From: Novosphingobium sp. BW1
Lineage (GTDB): Bacteria; Pseudomonadota; Alphaproteobacteria; Sphingomonadales; Sphingomonadaceae
Length of the DNA stretch: 64,000 nt
Reading direction: 5' to 3'
Assembly: GCF_008107685.1 (NCBI RefSeq)
Contig: NZ_VIRF01000063.1
Coordinates: 62,001 to 126,000 of the forward strand
Shown: one piece after another, positions 24,676 to 31,750 of the stretch
How positions within the stretch are numbered: the first letter of the stretch is position 1
Layout: each line of letters begins with the position of its first letter
Made by a program: the position numbers and the translations under genes
The notes under the pieces: generated by a model
What the model was told of the DNA's origin: nothing
Seen by the model: the letters and a program-made list of their open reading frames with translations, nothing else
Databases searched by the model: none

Positions 24676-26181
24676 ATGCCCATGCGCTCGATCCTGCTCA
24701 AGGCCCTCGCGGCCCTTATCGTTCTCGTCTTGGCGCTTGCCGCCTACTTTGCCTGGACGCAATATTCCAACAGCTCCGACCTGCCGAGCGATGCCACGGC
24801 GGGCAAGGACCCGACTCTGGTCGATCCTGACCCGCAGACGGTACCCAGCATGAAGCTGGTCGATCCGGTGGGGTGGGCCGAGGATGAGGCGCCGACGCCG
24901 GCCAAGGGCCTTGTCGTCACGCGGTTTGCGCAAGGACTCCAGCATCCGCGCACGATGCTCACGCTTCCCAACGGCGATGTGCTGGTGGCCGAGACCGGCG
25001 CGCCCAAGGCCAGCGAGAGTGGCGGTCTGACCGGAATGGTCATGGGCTGGGCGATGGGCAAGGTGGGCGCGGGCGCCCCGTCGGCTGACACCATCAAGCT
25101 GCTGCGCGATTCGAACGGTGATGGCAAAGCCGACCAGATCTTTGACGCGCGCAAGGCCGACCTCGTTTCGCCCTCGGGCATGGCCTACCGCGATGGCAAG
25201 CTCTACGTCGCCAACCACGACTCGATTCTCGAATTCGCCTTCACCCCGGGCGACACGAAGATCGAGGGCTCCCCGAAGAAGCTCATGGACCTGTGGCCGG
25301 GTGGCAATCACTGGATGCGCAACCTGCTCCTGAGCGAGGACGGCAAGGCGCTCTACGTCGCAGTTGGTTCGGCCACCAACATCGCCGACAACGGGATGGA
25401 GGAAGAGGCCGGACGCGCGGCAATCTGGGAAATCGACACCGAGACCGGTCGTCGTCGCCAGTTTGCGGCGGGCATGCGCAACCCCAACGGCCTCGACCGG
25501 AATCCCGCGACCGGCGAGATGTGGGCGACGGTGCAGGAGCGTGACATGCTCGGGCCCGATCTTGTGCCCGACTACTTCACCAACGTGCCGGTCGGCGCGC
25601 AGTATGGGTGGCCCTGGGTCTACTGGAAGAACATCTTCGATGAGCGCGTCCAGTACGACATGCAGACCTACATGATTGAGTACACGCGCAAGCCCGAGTA
25701 CGCGATGGGCGCACACACCGGCACGCTCGGCATGGTCTTCGACAAAGGCGGTACGAAGCTAGGCAAGGCGTTCCAGAACGGCGCCTTCATCGCTCGCCAT
25801 GGTTCGTGGAATCGCCGTCCGGCGGTGGGCTATGACGTCGTATTCATTCCCTTTGATGCCAACGGCAACCCCAAGGATGTGAAGCCCCAGCGCGTGCTGA
25901 CCGGCTTTCTGGAAGAGGATGGCAGCACCACCCACGGCCGTCCGACCTGGGTGGCTTTCGATGGGAGTGGTGCGCTTCTCATAACTGACGATACGGCCGG
26001 CATCGTCTGGCGCGTGGTGGCACCGGCTGCGGACGCCTCGCCCGAGATCGTGCCCATTGTCACCGACCATCTGGAGCCCAAGCCGGGCCTCGTCGATCCC
26101 AACTCGCCCGAAGCCGCGCAGAAGCGTCTCCAGGCCGGTTTCCGTGGAACCGACCGGATCCTCAACCGCGAGAAGGAATGA
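24676..26181 (+). CDS. PQQ-dependent sugar (L-sorbosone-type) dehydrogenase, membrane-anchored
   Basis: A 501-residue beta-propeller oxidoreductase. An N-terminal transmembrane anchor (residues about 4-26, ILLKALAALIVLVLALAAYF) precedes the propeller. Family motifs are LQHPRTMLTLPNGDVLVAET, LVSPSGMAYRDGKLYVANHD, GMRNPNGLDRNPATGEMW and the HTGTLGMVFDKG to RHGSWNRRPAVGYDVVFI region. These proteins oxidise aldoses or sorbosone in the periplasm using PQQ. No pqq genes are in the window, so cofactor supply is unproven. ATG 24676 gives a proper anchor start; ATG 24682 is equally possible. Confidence 0.85.
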   Translation: MPMRSILLKALAALIVLVLALAAYFAWTQYSNSSDLPSDATAGKDPTLVDPDPQTVPSMKLVDPVGWAEDEAPTPAKGLVVTRFAQGLQHPRTMLTLPNGDVLVAETGAPKASESGGLTGMVMGWAMGKVGAGAPSADTIKLLRDSNGDGKADQIFDARKADLVSPSGMAYRDGKLYVANHDSILEFAFTPGDTKIEGSPKKLMDLWPGGNHWMRNLLLSEDGKALYVAVGSATNIADNGMEEEAGRAAIWEIDTETGRRRQFAAGMRNPNGLDRNPATGEMWATVQERDMLGPDLVPDYFTNVPVGAQYGWPWVYWKNIFDERVQYDMQTYMIEYTRKPEYAMGAHTGTLGMVFDKGGTKLGKAFQNGAFIARHGSWNRRPAVGYDVVFIPFDANGNPKDVKPQRVLTGFLEEDGSTTHGRPTWVAFDGSGALLITDDTAGIVWRVVAPAADASPEIVPIVTDHLEPKPGLVDPNSPEAAQKRLQAGFRGTDRILNREKE

Positions 26182-26205
26182 GCTTCAGGCGCGGCGGGCA
26201 GGGCC

Positions 26206-27051
26206 TCAGATGATCTTGCCCGCGCGTCCTGCCAGTTCGTTGACGTACTGCCAGGCCACACGGCCTGAACGCGCGCCACGGCGGCGCGACCACTCCAGCG
26301 CATCGCCCTGGTCCCACTCCAGGGAGAATTCCTGTGCGTAGCCGCCGATGATGGCGAGATAGGCATCCTGGTCGCAGGCGTGGAAGCCGATGGAGAGACC
26401 GAAGCGGTCGGCCAGCGCGAGGCGATCATCGACCACGTCGCGCGGATTAATGGGGTCGTCCTGCTCCTGCATCGAGCGCGAGACAATGGCGCGGCGGTTG
26501 GAGGTGACGGCAAGGCGTACGTTGGCCGGGCGTGCCTCGACCCCGCCTTCAAGCCAGGAGCGCAGCAAACGCGGACCTGCGCCATCGTTCTCCTCAAAAC
26601 CCAGATCGTCGACGAAGACGAGGAAGCGGCGCTCGATCTTCCCCAGCGTCGCAAAGAGGTCGGTCACGCCGGCAAGTGCATCCTGACCGACCTGGACGAG
26701 CGCGATGGCATTGTCGTGCTTGGCCTGGCCCTTGCGGATCGCGGCGCGCAAGAGGGCGGACTTGCCCATCCCGCGTGAGCCCCACAGCAGCATGTCGTGC
26801 GCGGCGTGACCTGCCGCCAGACGCAGCACGTTGGTGACAATGCTCGCCTTCTGGTCATCGATCCCGCGCAACATGTCGAGCGCGGGAGCCTCCAGCTGTG
26901 CCACGCCGCGCGCCGAGGTGCCGTTCCAGACATAAGCGGGGAAGGCCAGCCAGTCGGTCGTGGGTACGGGCGCTGGCGCGATGCGCTCCAGCGCCTCGGC
27001 AATGCGGGAGAGAAGGGCGGGCGTGTCCGTTTCGGGCAGCGGTGTGGTCAT
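26206..27051 (-). CDS. DUF815 family AAA-type ATPase
   Basis: A 281-residue P-loop ATPase of the DUF815 family. Walker A is in LLWGSRGMGKSALLRAAI (about residues 92-109) and Walker B in FLVFVDDLGFEENDG (about 143-157). A sensor-like VRLAVTSNRRAIVSR segment and DRFGLSIGFHACDQDAYL follow, then a positively charged C-terminus. The cellular role of DUF815 is not established. It is divergently transcribed from tsaC across 54 bp and convergent with the sugar dehydrogenase. Confidence 0.88.
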   Translation of the reverse strand: MTTPLPETDTPALLSRIAEALERIAPAPVPTTDWLAFPAYVWNGTSARGVAQLEAPALDMLRGIDDQKASIVTNVLRLAAGHAAHDMLLWGSRGMGKSALLRAAIRKGQAKHDNAIALVQVGQDALAGVTDLFATLGKIERRFLVFVDDLGFEENDGAGPRLLRSWLEGGVEARPANVRLAVTSNRRAIVSRSMQEQDDPINPRDVVDDRLALADRFGLSIGFHACDQDAYLAIIGGYAQEFSLEWDQGDALEWSRRRGARSGRVAWQYVNELAGRAGKII

Positions 27052-27105
27052 GGCTTCCTTGCGCTTTTCCTTGGCTTTCGCTGCGCTGCGCTATAGCGGC
27101 AGGGT

Positions 27106-28053
27106 ATGAATCCCGCCAGTCATCCCCACCTCCTGACTTCATCCTCGCCCGATCTTGCCGTGGCCGGTGAGATTCTGCGCAAGGGCGGTCTGGTCGCGGT
27201 GCCCACCGAGACGGTCTATGGCCTGGCCGCCAGAGCTGACCGTGATGAATCCGTCGCGGCCATCTATGCGGCGAAAGGGCGGCCCAGCTTCAACCCGCTC
27301 ATCGTCCATGTCGCGGACCTCGCCGCTGCGGAGGCCATCGCGTTCCTCGATACGCGGGCAAGAGCTCTTGCCGAGGGGTTCTGGCCGGGGCCGCTTACCC
27401 TTGTGCTCCCCCTACGTGAGGGCGCTCCCGTGGCGGCCGCTGTGACTGCGGGCCTGCCGACGGTGGCGCTGCGCTGTCCGGCGCACCCGGTCATGCGCGC
27501 GGTCATTGCCGAAACCGGCCTGCCGCTTGCAGCTCCTTCAGCCAACGCCAGCGGCGGGGTGAGCCCCACCAGCGCGGCACACGTTGTCGCCTCGCTCGGC
27601 GGACGCGTCGATGCCGTGATCGACGGCGGTCCCTGTGAGGCAGGTCTGGAATCGACCATCGTGGGCCTTCGCGAAGGGAATCGCTGGCAGATCCTGCGTC
27701 CCGGTCCCATCGCCGCCGGCACGCTGGCTCAGGTGCTGGGCTGTGCGGCCGATCCGGTTACCTCACAGGCGATCGAGGCTCCCGGTCAGCTCGCCAGCCA
27801 CTACGCGCCTGGAAAGCCTGTGCGTCTCGATGTCGACGCGGCCGAGGCTGACGAATTCCATATTGGCTTCGGTCGTGTTGCTGGTGATGCCTCGCTTTCG
27901 CCCACAGGCGATCTCAATGAGGCGGCGAGCCGTCTCTACGCGCTCCTGCATCAGGGAGCGGCCGACAGCCGCCTGCGCATCGCCGTTGCGCCCGTGCCTG
28001 AAATCGGGATCGGTGCGGCGATCAACGACCGGTTGCGCCGCGCCGCAGCGTAG
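27106..28053 (+). CDS. tsaC: L-threonylcarbamoyladenylate synthase (TsaC/Sua5)
   Basis: A 315-residue Sua5-type enzyme that makes threonylcarbamoyl-AMP for the t6A37 modification of ANN-decoding tRNAs. The YrdC domain carries GGLVAVPTETVYGLAARAD (about residue 27-45), KGRPSFNPLIVHV (about 59-71) and the SANASGGVSPTSA motif (about 145). A C-terminal Sua5 domain begins after the LASHYAPGKPVRL linker (about 228-240), so it is the long form rather than short TsaC. The start is clear at ATG 27106. Confidence 0.93.
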   Translation: MNPASHPHLLTSSSPDLAVAGEILRKGGLVAVPTETVYGLAARADRDESVAAIYAAKGRPSFNPLIVHVADLAAAEAIAFLDTRARALAEGFWPGPLTLVLPLREGAPVAAAVTAGLPTVALRCPAHPVMRAVIAETGLPLAAPSANASGGVSPTSAAHVVASLGGRVDAVIDGGPCEAGLESTIVGLREGNRWQILRPGPIAAGTLAQVLGCAADPVTSQAIEAPGQLASHYAPGKPVRLDVDAAEADEFHIGFGRVAGDASLSPTGDLNEAASRLYALLHQGAADSRLRIAVAPVPEIGIGAAINDRLRRAAA

Positions 28054-28067
28054 CTCGTTGAAAAGAT

Positions 28068-28280
28068 TTTTCCGAGAGCCATCGCACTCGGGCTCCCCAA
28101 ACTGTCGAGCGCACGCATGCCTGCCACGCAGATTCTGCAAGGAGAGCAATGTGTTCATCTGGATGATCGAAGGGCTTTGCCCGCTGTTCTTGCACATGCT
28201 CGTACGGGTGTGGAGCTTCTCCATCCTGCCCCAAATCCGCTCTCCGATTCTGGGACTCCGAGGGCGATGACCCTCGGAAT
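28068..28280. repeat. intergenic repeat family, copy 3 (expanded copy)
   Basis: The left end is CCGAGAGC-CATC-GCACTCGG (28072-28091) followed by GCTCCCCAAACTGTC; the right end is the inverted CCGAGGGC-GATG-ACCCTCGG (28258-28277). The interval between them is about 165 bp, much longer than in other copies, and contains unrelated sequence without a convincing gene. It spans most of the gap between tsaC and dgt. Confidence 0.7.
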
Positions 28281-28307
28281 GTTTTTCTTACCTCTTCCCA
28301 AGCCCCG

Positions 28308-29648
28308 TCAAAGCCGATCGAACACCGATCCCATGCGTGGGCTGAAAAGCCGCTCGTAGGTCTTCAGGAGGTGGGTGTCGGTCATGGCGGCCACGTGGTC
28401 GCAGATGATCCGGATATCCCCTGAGGAGGCTTCGTAGCGAACGAGAGCGGCCTTTGGGAGCAGGCGGGCCGGATCTGCGGCGAGAGCTTCAAACACGGCG
28501 ACGACCATGGCCTGCCCTTTGAACTCCAGGTGCTGGACTTCGGGGCTGGCGATCACCTCCTTCACTATGAAAGCCTGGAGGGCATCGAGAAAGGCCCGGC
28601 GCGGCCCTTCGAGATGGACCCGCCAGCGCAGCAGCGGTTCAGCGAACGCGCTCTCCTCATGGTAGGTCGCGCCCGTCAGGAAGTGGTGAACGAGGCGGCT
28701 GATGTAGCGCTTGCGGGTGCCTTCGTCCTCGCCGAAAAGGCCTTCGAGCAAGCGCGCGAAGACGTCGTTCTCGCTTTCGCCAGGGTACTTTTCCTTGAGG
28801 GCATCAAGAAAGGGCGCGCTGGCGGTTTCCATGGCCTTTGCGAAACGGTCGCGTGCGACGAGCCCGAGTGCGATGGCGTCTTCCAGATCATGGACGCCGT
28901 AGGCGATGTCGTCGGCCAGATCCATGATGGAGCAGTCGAGGCTCCTGTGCAGGGTCTTCGCGTGTTTGTCGGGCCGCGGCTTGATCGTCGTGAAGGCCTC
29001 GCGCTCATGGTGGGGGAGGGGGGCCAGAACCCAGTCCACTACGTCCTCTTCACAGTCGAGATAGGCTTTGGGCGGCTTGCAGTGGCGGGAATCGAGAACA
29101 CGCAGCGTGCTCGGCCCATCCAGCAGCCGCGGCTCGAGGTAGGGATTGGCGGCCTGCGAAAACGCCGTCGGGTACTTGAGCACACCCAGCATCGTGCGGC
29201 GGCTGAGATTGGCGCCGGCGTTCGCCGAGAAGCTTTCGAGCCGGGCGAGGATGCGCAGGGTCTGGCCGTTGCCCTCGAAGCCGCCGTGGCGGCGCATACA
29301 GTAGTTGAGCGCGACCTCGCCGCCGTGGCCGAAGGGAGGATGGCCGAAGTCGTGGGTGCAGCCAATGGCGTGGATGAGGCTGCGGTCGGGCAGGTGCGCG
29401 GTCGCCGGATGATCGGGGAAGCTCTTGGCCATCTGGCGGGCAAGGCCGCCCGCAATCTGCGCCACTTCGAGCGAGTGGGTGAGGCGGGTGCGGTAGAAGT
29501 CGCTGTCGCCCAGGTTGAGGATCTGGGTCTTGCCCTGGAGCCGTCGGAACGAGGCGGAATGGACGACGCGTGCATAGTCGATATCGCCGTCCTCGCGCGC
29601 GTCCTCGCTCTGCGCGGACCAGGATTCGCGCCTCTCGTACCAGCTCAT
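28308..29648 (-). CDS. dgt: deoxyguanosinetriphosphate triphosphohydrolase-like protein
   Basis: A 446-residue HD-domain dNTP triphosphohydrolase. HD motifs are visible: SFRRLQGKTQIL (about 34), FYRTRLTHSLEVAQIAGGLA (about 52-71), IGCTHDFGHPPFGHGGE (about 99-115) and the later DLADDIAYGVHDLEDA (about 244). It hydrolyses dNTPs to nucleosides and triphosphate; some homologues restrict phage, but no defence neighbours are seen. ATG 29648 gives the family start MSWYERRE; an upstream GTG is rejected. Confidence 0.94.
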   Translation of the reverse strand: MSWYERRESWSAQSEDAREDGDIDYARVVHSASFRRLQGKTQILNLGDSDFYRTRLTHSLEVAQIAGGLARQMAKSFPDHPATAHLPDRSLIHAIGCTHDFGHPPFGHGGEVALNYCMRRHGGFEGNGQTLRILARLESFSANAGANLSRRTMLGVLKYPTAFSQAANPYLEPRLLDGPSTLRVLDSRHCKPPKAYLDCEEDVVDWVLAPLPHHEREAFTTIKPRPDKHAKTLHRSLDCSIMDLADDIAYGVHDLEDAIALGLVARDRFAKAMETASAPFLDALKEKYPGESENDVFARLLEGLFGEDEGTRKRYISRLVHHFLTGATYHEESAFAEPLLRWRVHLEGPRRAFLDALQAFIVKEVIASPEVQHLEFKGQAMVVAVFEALAADPARLLPKAALVRYEASSGDIRIICDHVAAMTDTHLLKTYERLFSPRMGSVFDRL

Positions 29649-29690
29649 CTCGTCACCATGGGAGGGGTATTCCACCCGCGTGCCGCAGCG

Positions 29691-30034
29691 TCAATATGGC
29701 CGGTTCTGGGGGGCCTGGAGTATCTGCATCTGCGCGTAATCGTCGCGCGCATCGAGGCAGGCGCTCTGGCTTCCCTCGTCGCACTTGCGCAGGTGCTTTT
29801 CGTAGCGGCGCTGGAGGTCGCGCAGCTTTTCCTCGTGCTCGCGCATCGCGCGCCCGCGCTTCTCGTCGGCCTCGGACTGGCTTGTCGTGGCCCAGTCCAC
29901 CCCTTGGCTCGCCGCGCGTACGGGCAGCGTCGCCACGTCGACCGCGGTCTTGGCGATGCAGCCGCCCAGGACAGGAAGCAGGGCCAGGACCAGCAGGGGA
30001 GCAGGGTGCGAGACATTGCACCAAGAGGTCTCAT
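29691..30034 (-). pseudogene. lipoprotein gene with apparent one-base frameshift
   Basis: The frame ending at TGA 29691 encodes a leader-like LLVLALLPVLGGC lipobox, then IAKTAVDVATLPVRAASQG and a charged coiled-coil-like tail (REHEEKLRDLQRRYEKHL). It has no ATG, GTG or TTG before the lipobox. A normal start (MRPLGAMSRTLL, ATG 30034) lies in a different frame. One extra C in the run at 29996-29999 (CCCC on the minus strand) would join them into a roughly 114-residue lipoprotein. This is either a recent frameshift or a sequencing error. It lies between carD and dgt. Function unknown. Confidence 0.65.
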
Positions 30035-30065
30035 GCCCTCAGGCTCTTCGCAAGTGGCAAAGGGA

Positions 30066-30099
30066 AAGGGCCGCTTCGCCTTGCGGCGAAGCGGCCCTT
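30066..30099 (-). terminator. terminator after carD
   Basis: A perfect 15-bp stem AAGGGCCGCTTCGCC (30066-30080) and GGCGAAGCGGCCCTT (30085-30099) with loop TTGC, 28 bases past the carD stop. On the minus strand the stem is followed by TCCCTTT. Confidence 0.8.
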
Positions 30100-30126
30100 C
30101 ATCCGGTCGGAGACGGCGAAACGCGC

Positions 30127-30660
30127 CTAGGCGGTCTCGGCCGTGTCGTAGTACTTGGGAGCATGCTCGTTGAGGATCGCGAGGATCTTCTTGAGCGCGG
30201 CCGGTTCGTCGGTCTTTTCCATCGCTGCCAGTTCGCGCGCGAGGCGCGAGGAAGCGGCCTCGAAGATTTGACGTTCGGAGTAGCTCTGTTCGGGCTGGTC
30301 GTCGGCGCGGAACAGGTCGCGCGTAACTTCCGCGATCGAGACGAGATCGCCCGAATTGATCTTGGCTTCGTACTCCTGGGCGCGGCGCGACCACATGGTG
30401 CGCTTTACCTTGGGCTTGCCCTTGAGCGTGTCGAGAGCTTCGCGCAGGGTCTTGTCAGACGACAGCTTGCGCATGCCGATCGATTCCACCTTGTTCACCG
30501 GAACGCGGAGCGTCATGCGCTCCTTTTCGAAACGCAGCACATAGAGTTCGAGCTGCATCCCGGCAATTTCCTGCTTCTGCAACTCGATCACACGGCCTAC
30601 GCCGTGCTTGGGATAAACGACGTAATCTCCAACATCGAAGGCATCGGCCTTGGTTGCCAT
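30127..30660 (-). CDS. CarD family transcriptional regulator
   Basis: A 177-residue CarD/CdnL-type protein that binds RNA polymerase beta and stabilises open complexes, notably at rRNA promoters. The N-terminal Tudor-like RNAP-interaction domain reads FDVGDYVVYPKHGVGRVIEL (about residues 8-27); the C-terminal helical DNA-contact domain has KRTMWSRRAQEYEAKINSGD (about 97-116). ATG 30660 has AGGA upstream. It is transcribed from a roughly 400-bp non-coding region and ends at a hairpin. Confidence 0.94.
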   Translation of the reverse strand: MATKADAFDVGDYVVYPKHGVGRVIELQKQEIAGMQLELYVLRFEKERMTLRVPVNKVESIGMRKLSSDKTLREALDTLKGKPKVKRTMWSRRAQEYEAKINSGDLVSIAEVTRDLFRADDQPEQSYSERQIFEAASSRLARELAAMEKTDEPAALKKILAILNEHAPKYYDTAETA

Positions 30661-31062
30661 GTATCGTCCTTTCACCTGCAGGGTGGATGCGAGCAAACAG
30701 GCGGTGAGAGTCGGTGTCCCGGTAGGCTGCGACCTGTGGCACGAATGCCTTTCGCCGACCGGTCAGATCACGCTCTTACCGCTTGCTTTCGAACCCTGCC
30801 TCGTCATGAAAAATCTCTGCCGGACGAGTGGAAGACTCGGGCAGTTGCCGTATTATATAGCACCGATGTGACAAAATATCCAGTGGCAGCCGCAGGATTC
30901 CTGCGCTAGCCTCCCGTTCAGTCTCGATTCGAGACGCATACAGGCAAATTTGCCTGCGTTTCCGGTCGCCTGTGCCCGACTATTTATTTTAGCGCTATTT
31001 GCCTTAGGGCTCGTTCAGCCTGGTAATTCCAGTCCAGCGGGCCCCCCAGGCACTGGGCGCGA
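30661..31062. other. 402-bp non-coding region between carD and fdxA
   Basis: No coding-quality frame is seen. It holds two perfect palindromes: GTCTCGA-T-TCGAGAC (30921-30935) and CAGGCAAATTTGCCTG (30941-30956), the latter near a locally AT-rich stretch (30975-31005). On the minus strand a TATAAT hexamer lies at 30857-30852, about 190 bases before carD, but no well-spaced -35 was found. It probably includes the carD promoter and the fdxA 3' region. Confidence 0.6.
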
Positions 31063-31401
31063 TCAGTCGCCTTCGCCAGGTTCGGGCGAGAAGTGCGTCT
31101 CCAGCTTGTTCTGGACGTCCTTCATCTCGTCCGCGTTGTCGGGCGCGTCCTTCTTGGTGGTGAGGTTGGGCCACTCGGCCGAGTACTTGGCGTTGAGCTC
31201 GATCCACTGTTCCACACCGCTCTCGGTGTCGGGGATGATCGCTTCAGCCGGGCATTCCGGTTCGCACACGCCGCAGTCGATGCACTCGGAAGGATTGATG
31301 ACGAGCATGTTCTCGCCCTCGTAGAAGCAGTCGACCGGGCAAACCTCGACGCAATCCGTATACTTGCAGGCAATGCAGGCGTCGGTGACGACGTAGGTCA
31401 T
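31063..31401 (-). CDS. fdxA: 7Fe ferredoxin FdxA
   Basis: A 112-residue ferredoxin with [3Fe-4S] and [4Fe-4S] clusters. The first cysteine set is [14 protein letters not shown] (residues 9-22, with the spacing typical of the 7Fe type), the second [12 protein letters not shown] (about 40-51). An acidic C-terminal extension follows, as in Azotobacter FdxA homologues. It is a cytoplasmic electron carrier. Its ATG overlaps the stop of the S4 gene (ATGA), so helicase, S4 protein and FdxA are probably one transcript. Confidence 0.96.
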   Translation of the reverse strand: MTYVVTDACIACKYTDCVEVCPVDCFYEGENMLVINPSECIDCGVCEPECPAEAIIPDTESGVEQWIELNAKYSAEWPNLTTKKDAPDNADEMKDVQNKLETHFSPEPGEGD

Positions 31402-31715
31402 GACGGCGAAATCCTTTTTGAGAGACTTACGGCTGAAAGTGGAGCCGCTACGGGATGAGTCGGGTTGACGTCAAGCACTCTGTAACACGCCTGGGCTTCG
31501 GGAGCGGGTCCACGGCGCTCGGGGAGGGCAAGAATTTCTATCACGCGCACGTTTCTGCCTATTGGCACGGTCAGGATGTCGCCCGGAGCGACTTTCTGAT
31601 GGGCGCGTTCGATGCGCCGGCCGTTGAGCCGCATGTGCCCGTCGTGTGCGAGGCCCTGCGCCACCGCCCGTGTCTTGGCGAGGCGCAGGAACCAGAGCAG
31701 CTTGTCGACGCGCAA
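31398..31715 (-). CDS. S4-domain RNA-binding protein (Hsp15-like)
   Basis: A 105-residue protein with an N-terminal S4 domain: [20 protein letters not shown] (first 20 residues), then [20 protein letters not shown]. It resembles Hsp15/HslR, which rescues stalled 50S subunits carrying peptidyl-tRNA. The start is TTG 31715: an in-frame stop lies about 18 bases upstream and no ATG or GTG is available, while the S4 motif begins immediately. It sits between the helicase gene (35-base gap) and fdxA (4-base overlap), a conserved alphaproteobacterial order. Confidence 0.88.
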   Translation of the reverse strand: MRVDKLLWFLRLAKTRAVAQGLAHDGHMRLNGRRIERAHQKVAPGDILTVPIGRNVRVIEILALPERRGPAPEAQACYRVLDVNPTHPVAAPLSAVSLSKRISPS

Positions 31716-31750
31716 CGGGATCGGTCCGGGTCAGCCGACGCGCATCGCGC

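Noticed and set aside
28308..29648. dgt as part of an antiphage defence island
   Set aside because: Its neighbours are housekeeping genes (tsaC, carD, fdxA) and nothing defence-like is adjacent.
28530..30173. A 547-codon plus-strand frame across dgt and the lipoprotein locus
   Set aside because: Antisense shadow of dgt; low-complexity Ala/Arg/Gly composition and no recognisable domain.
30852..30857. A carD promoter at the TATAAT hexamer
   Set aside because: No -35 element at 16-18 bases could be identified, and the leader would be about 190 bases; mentioned only in the gap entry.
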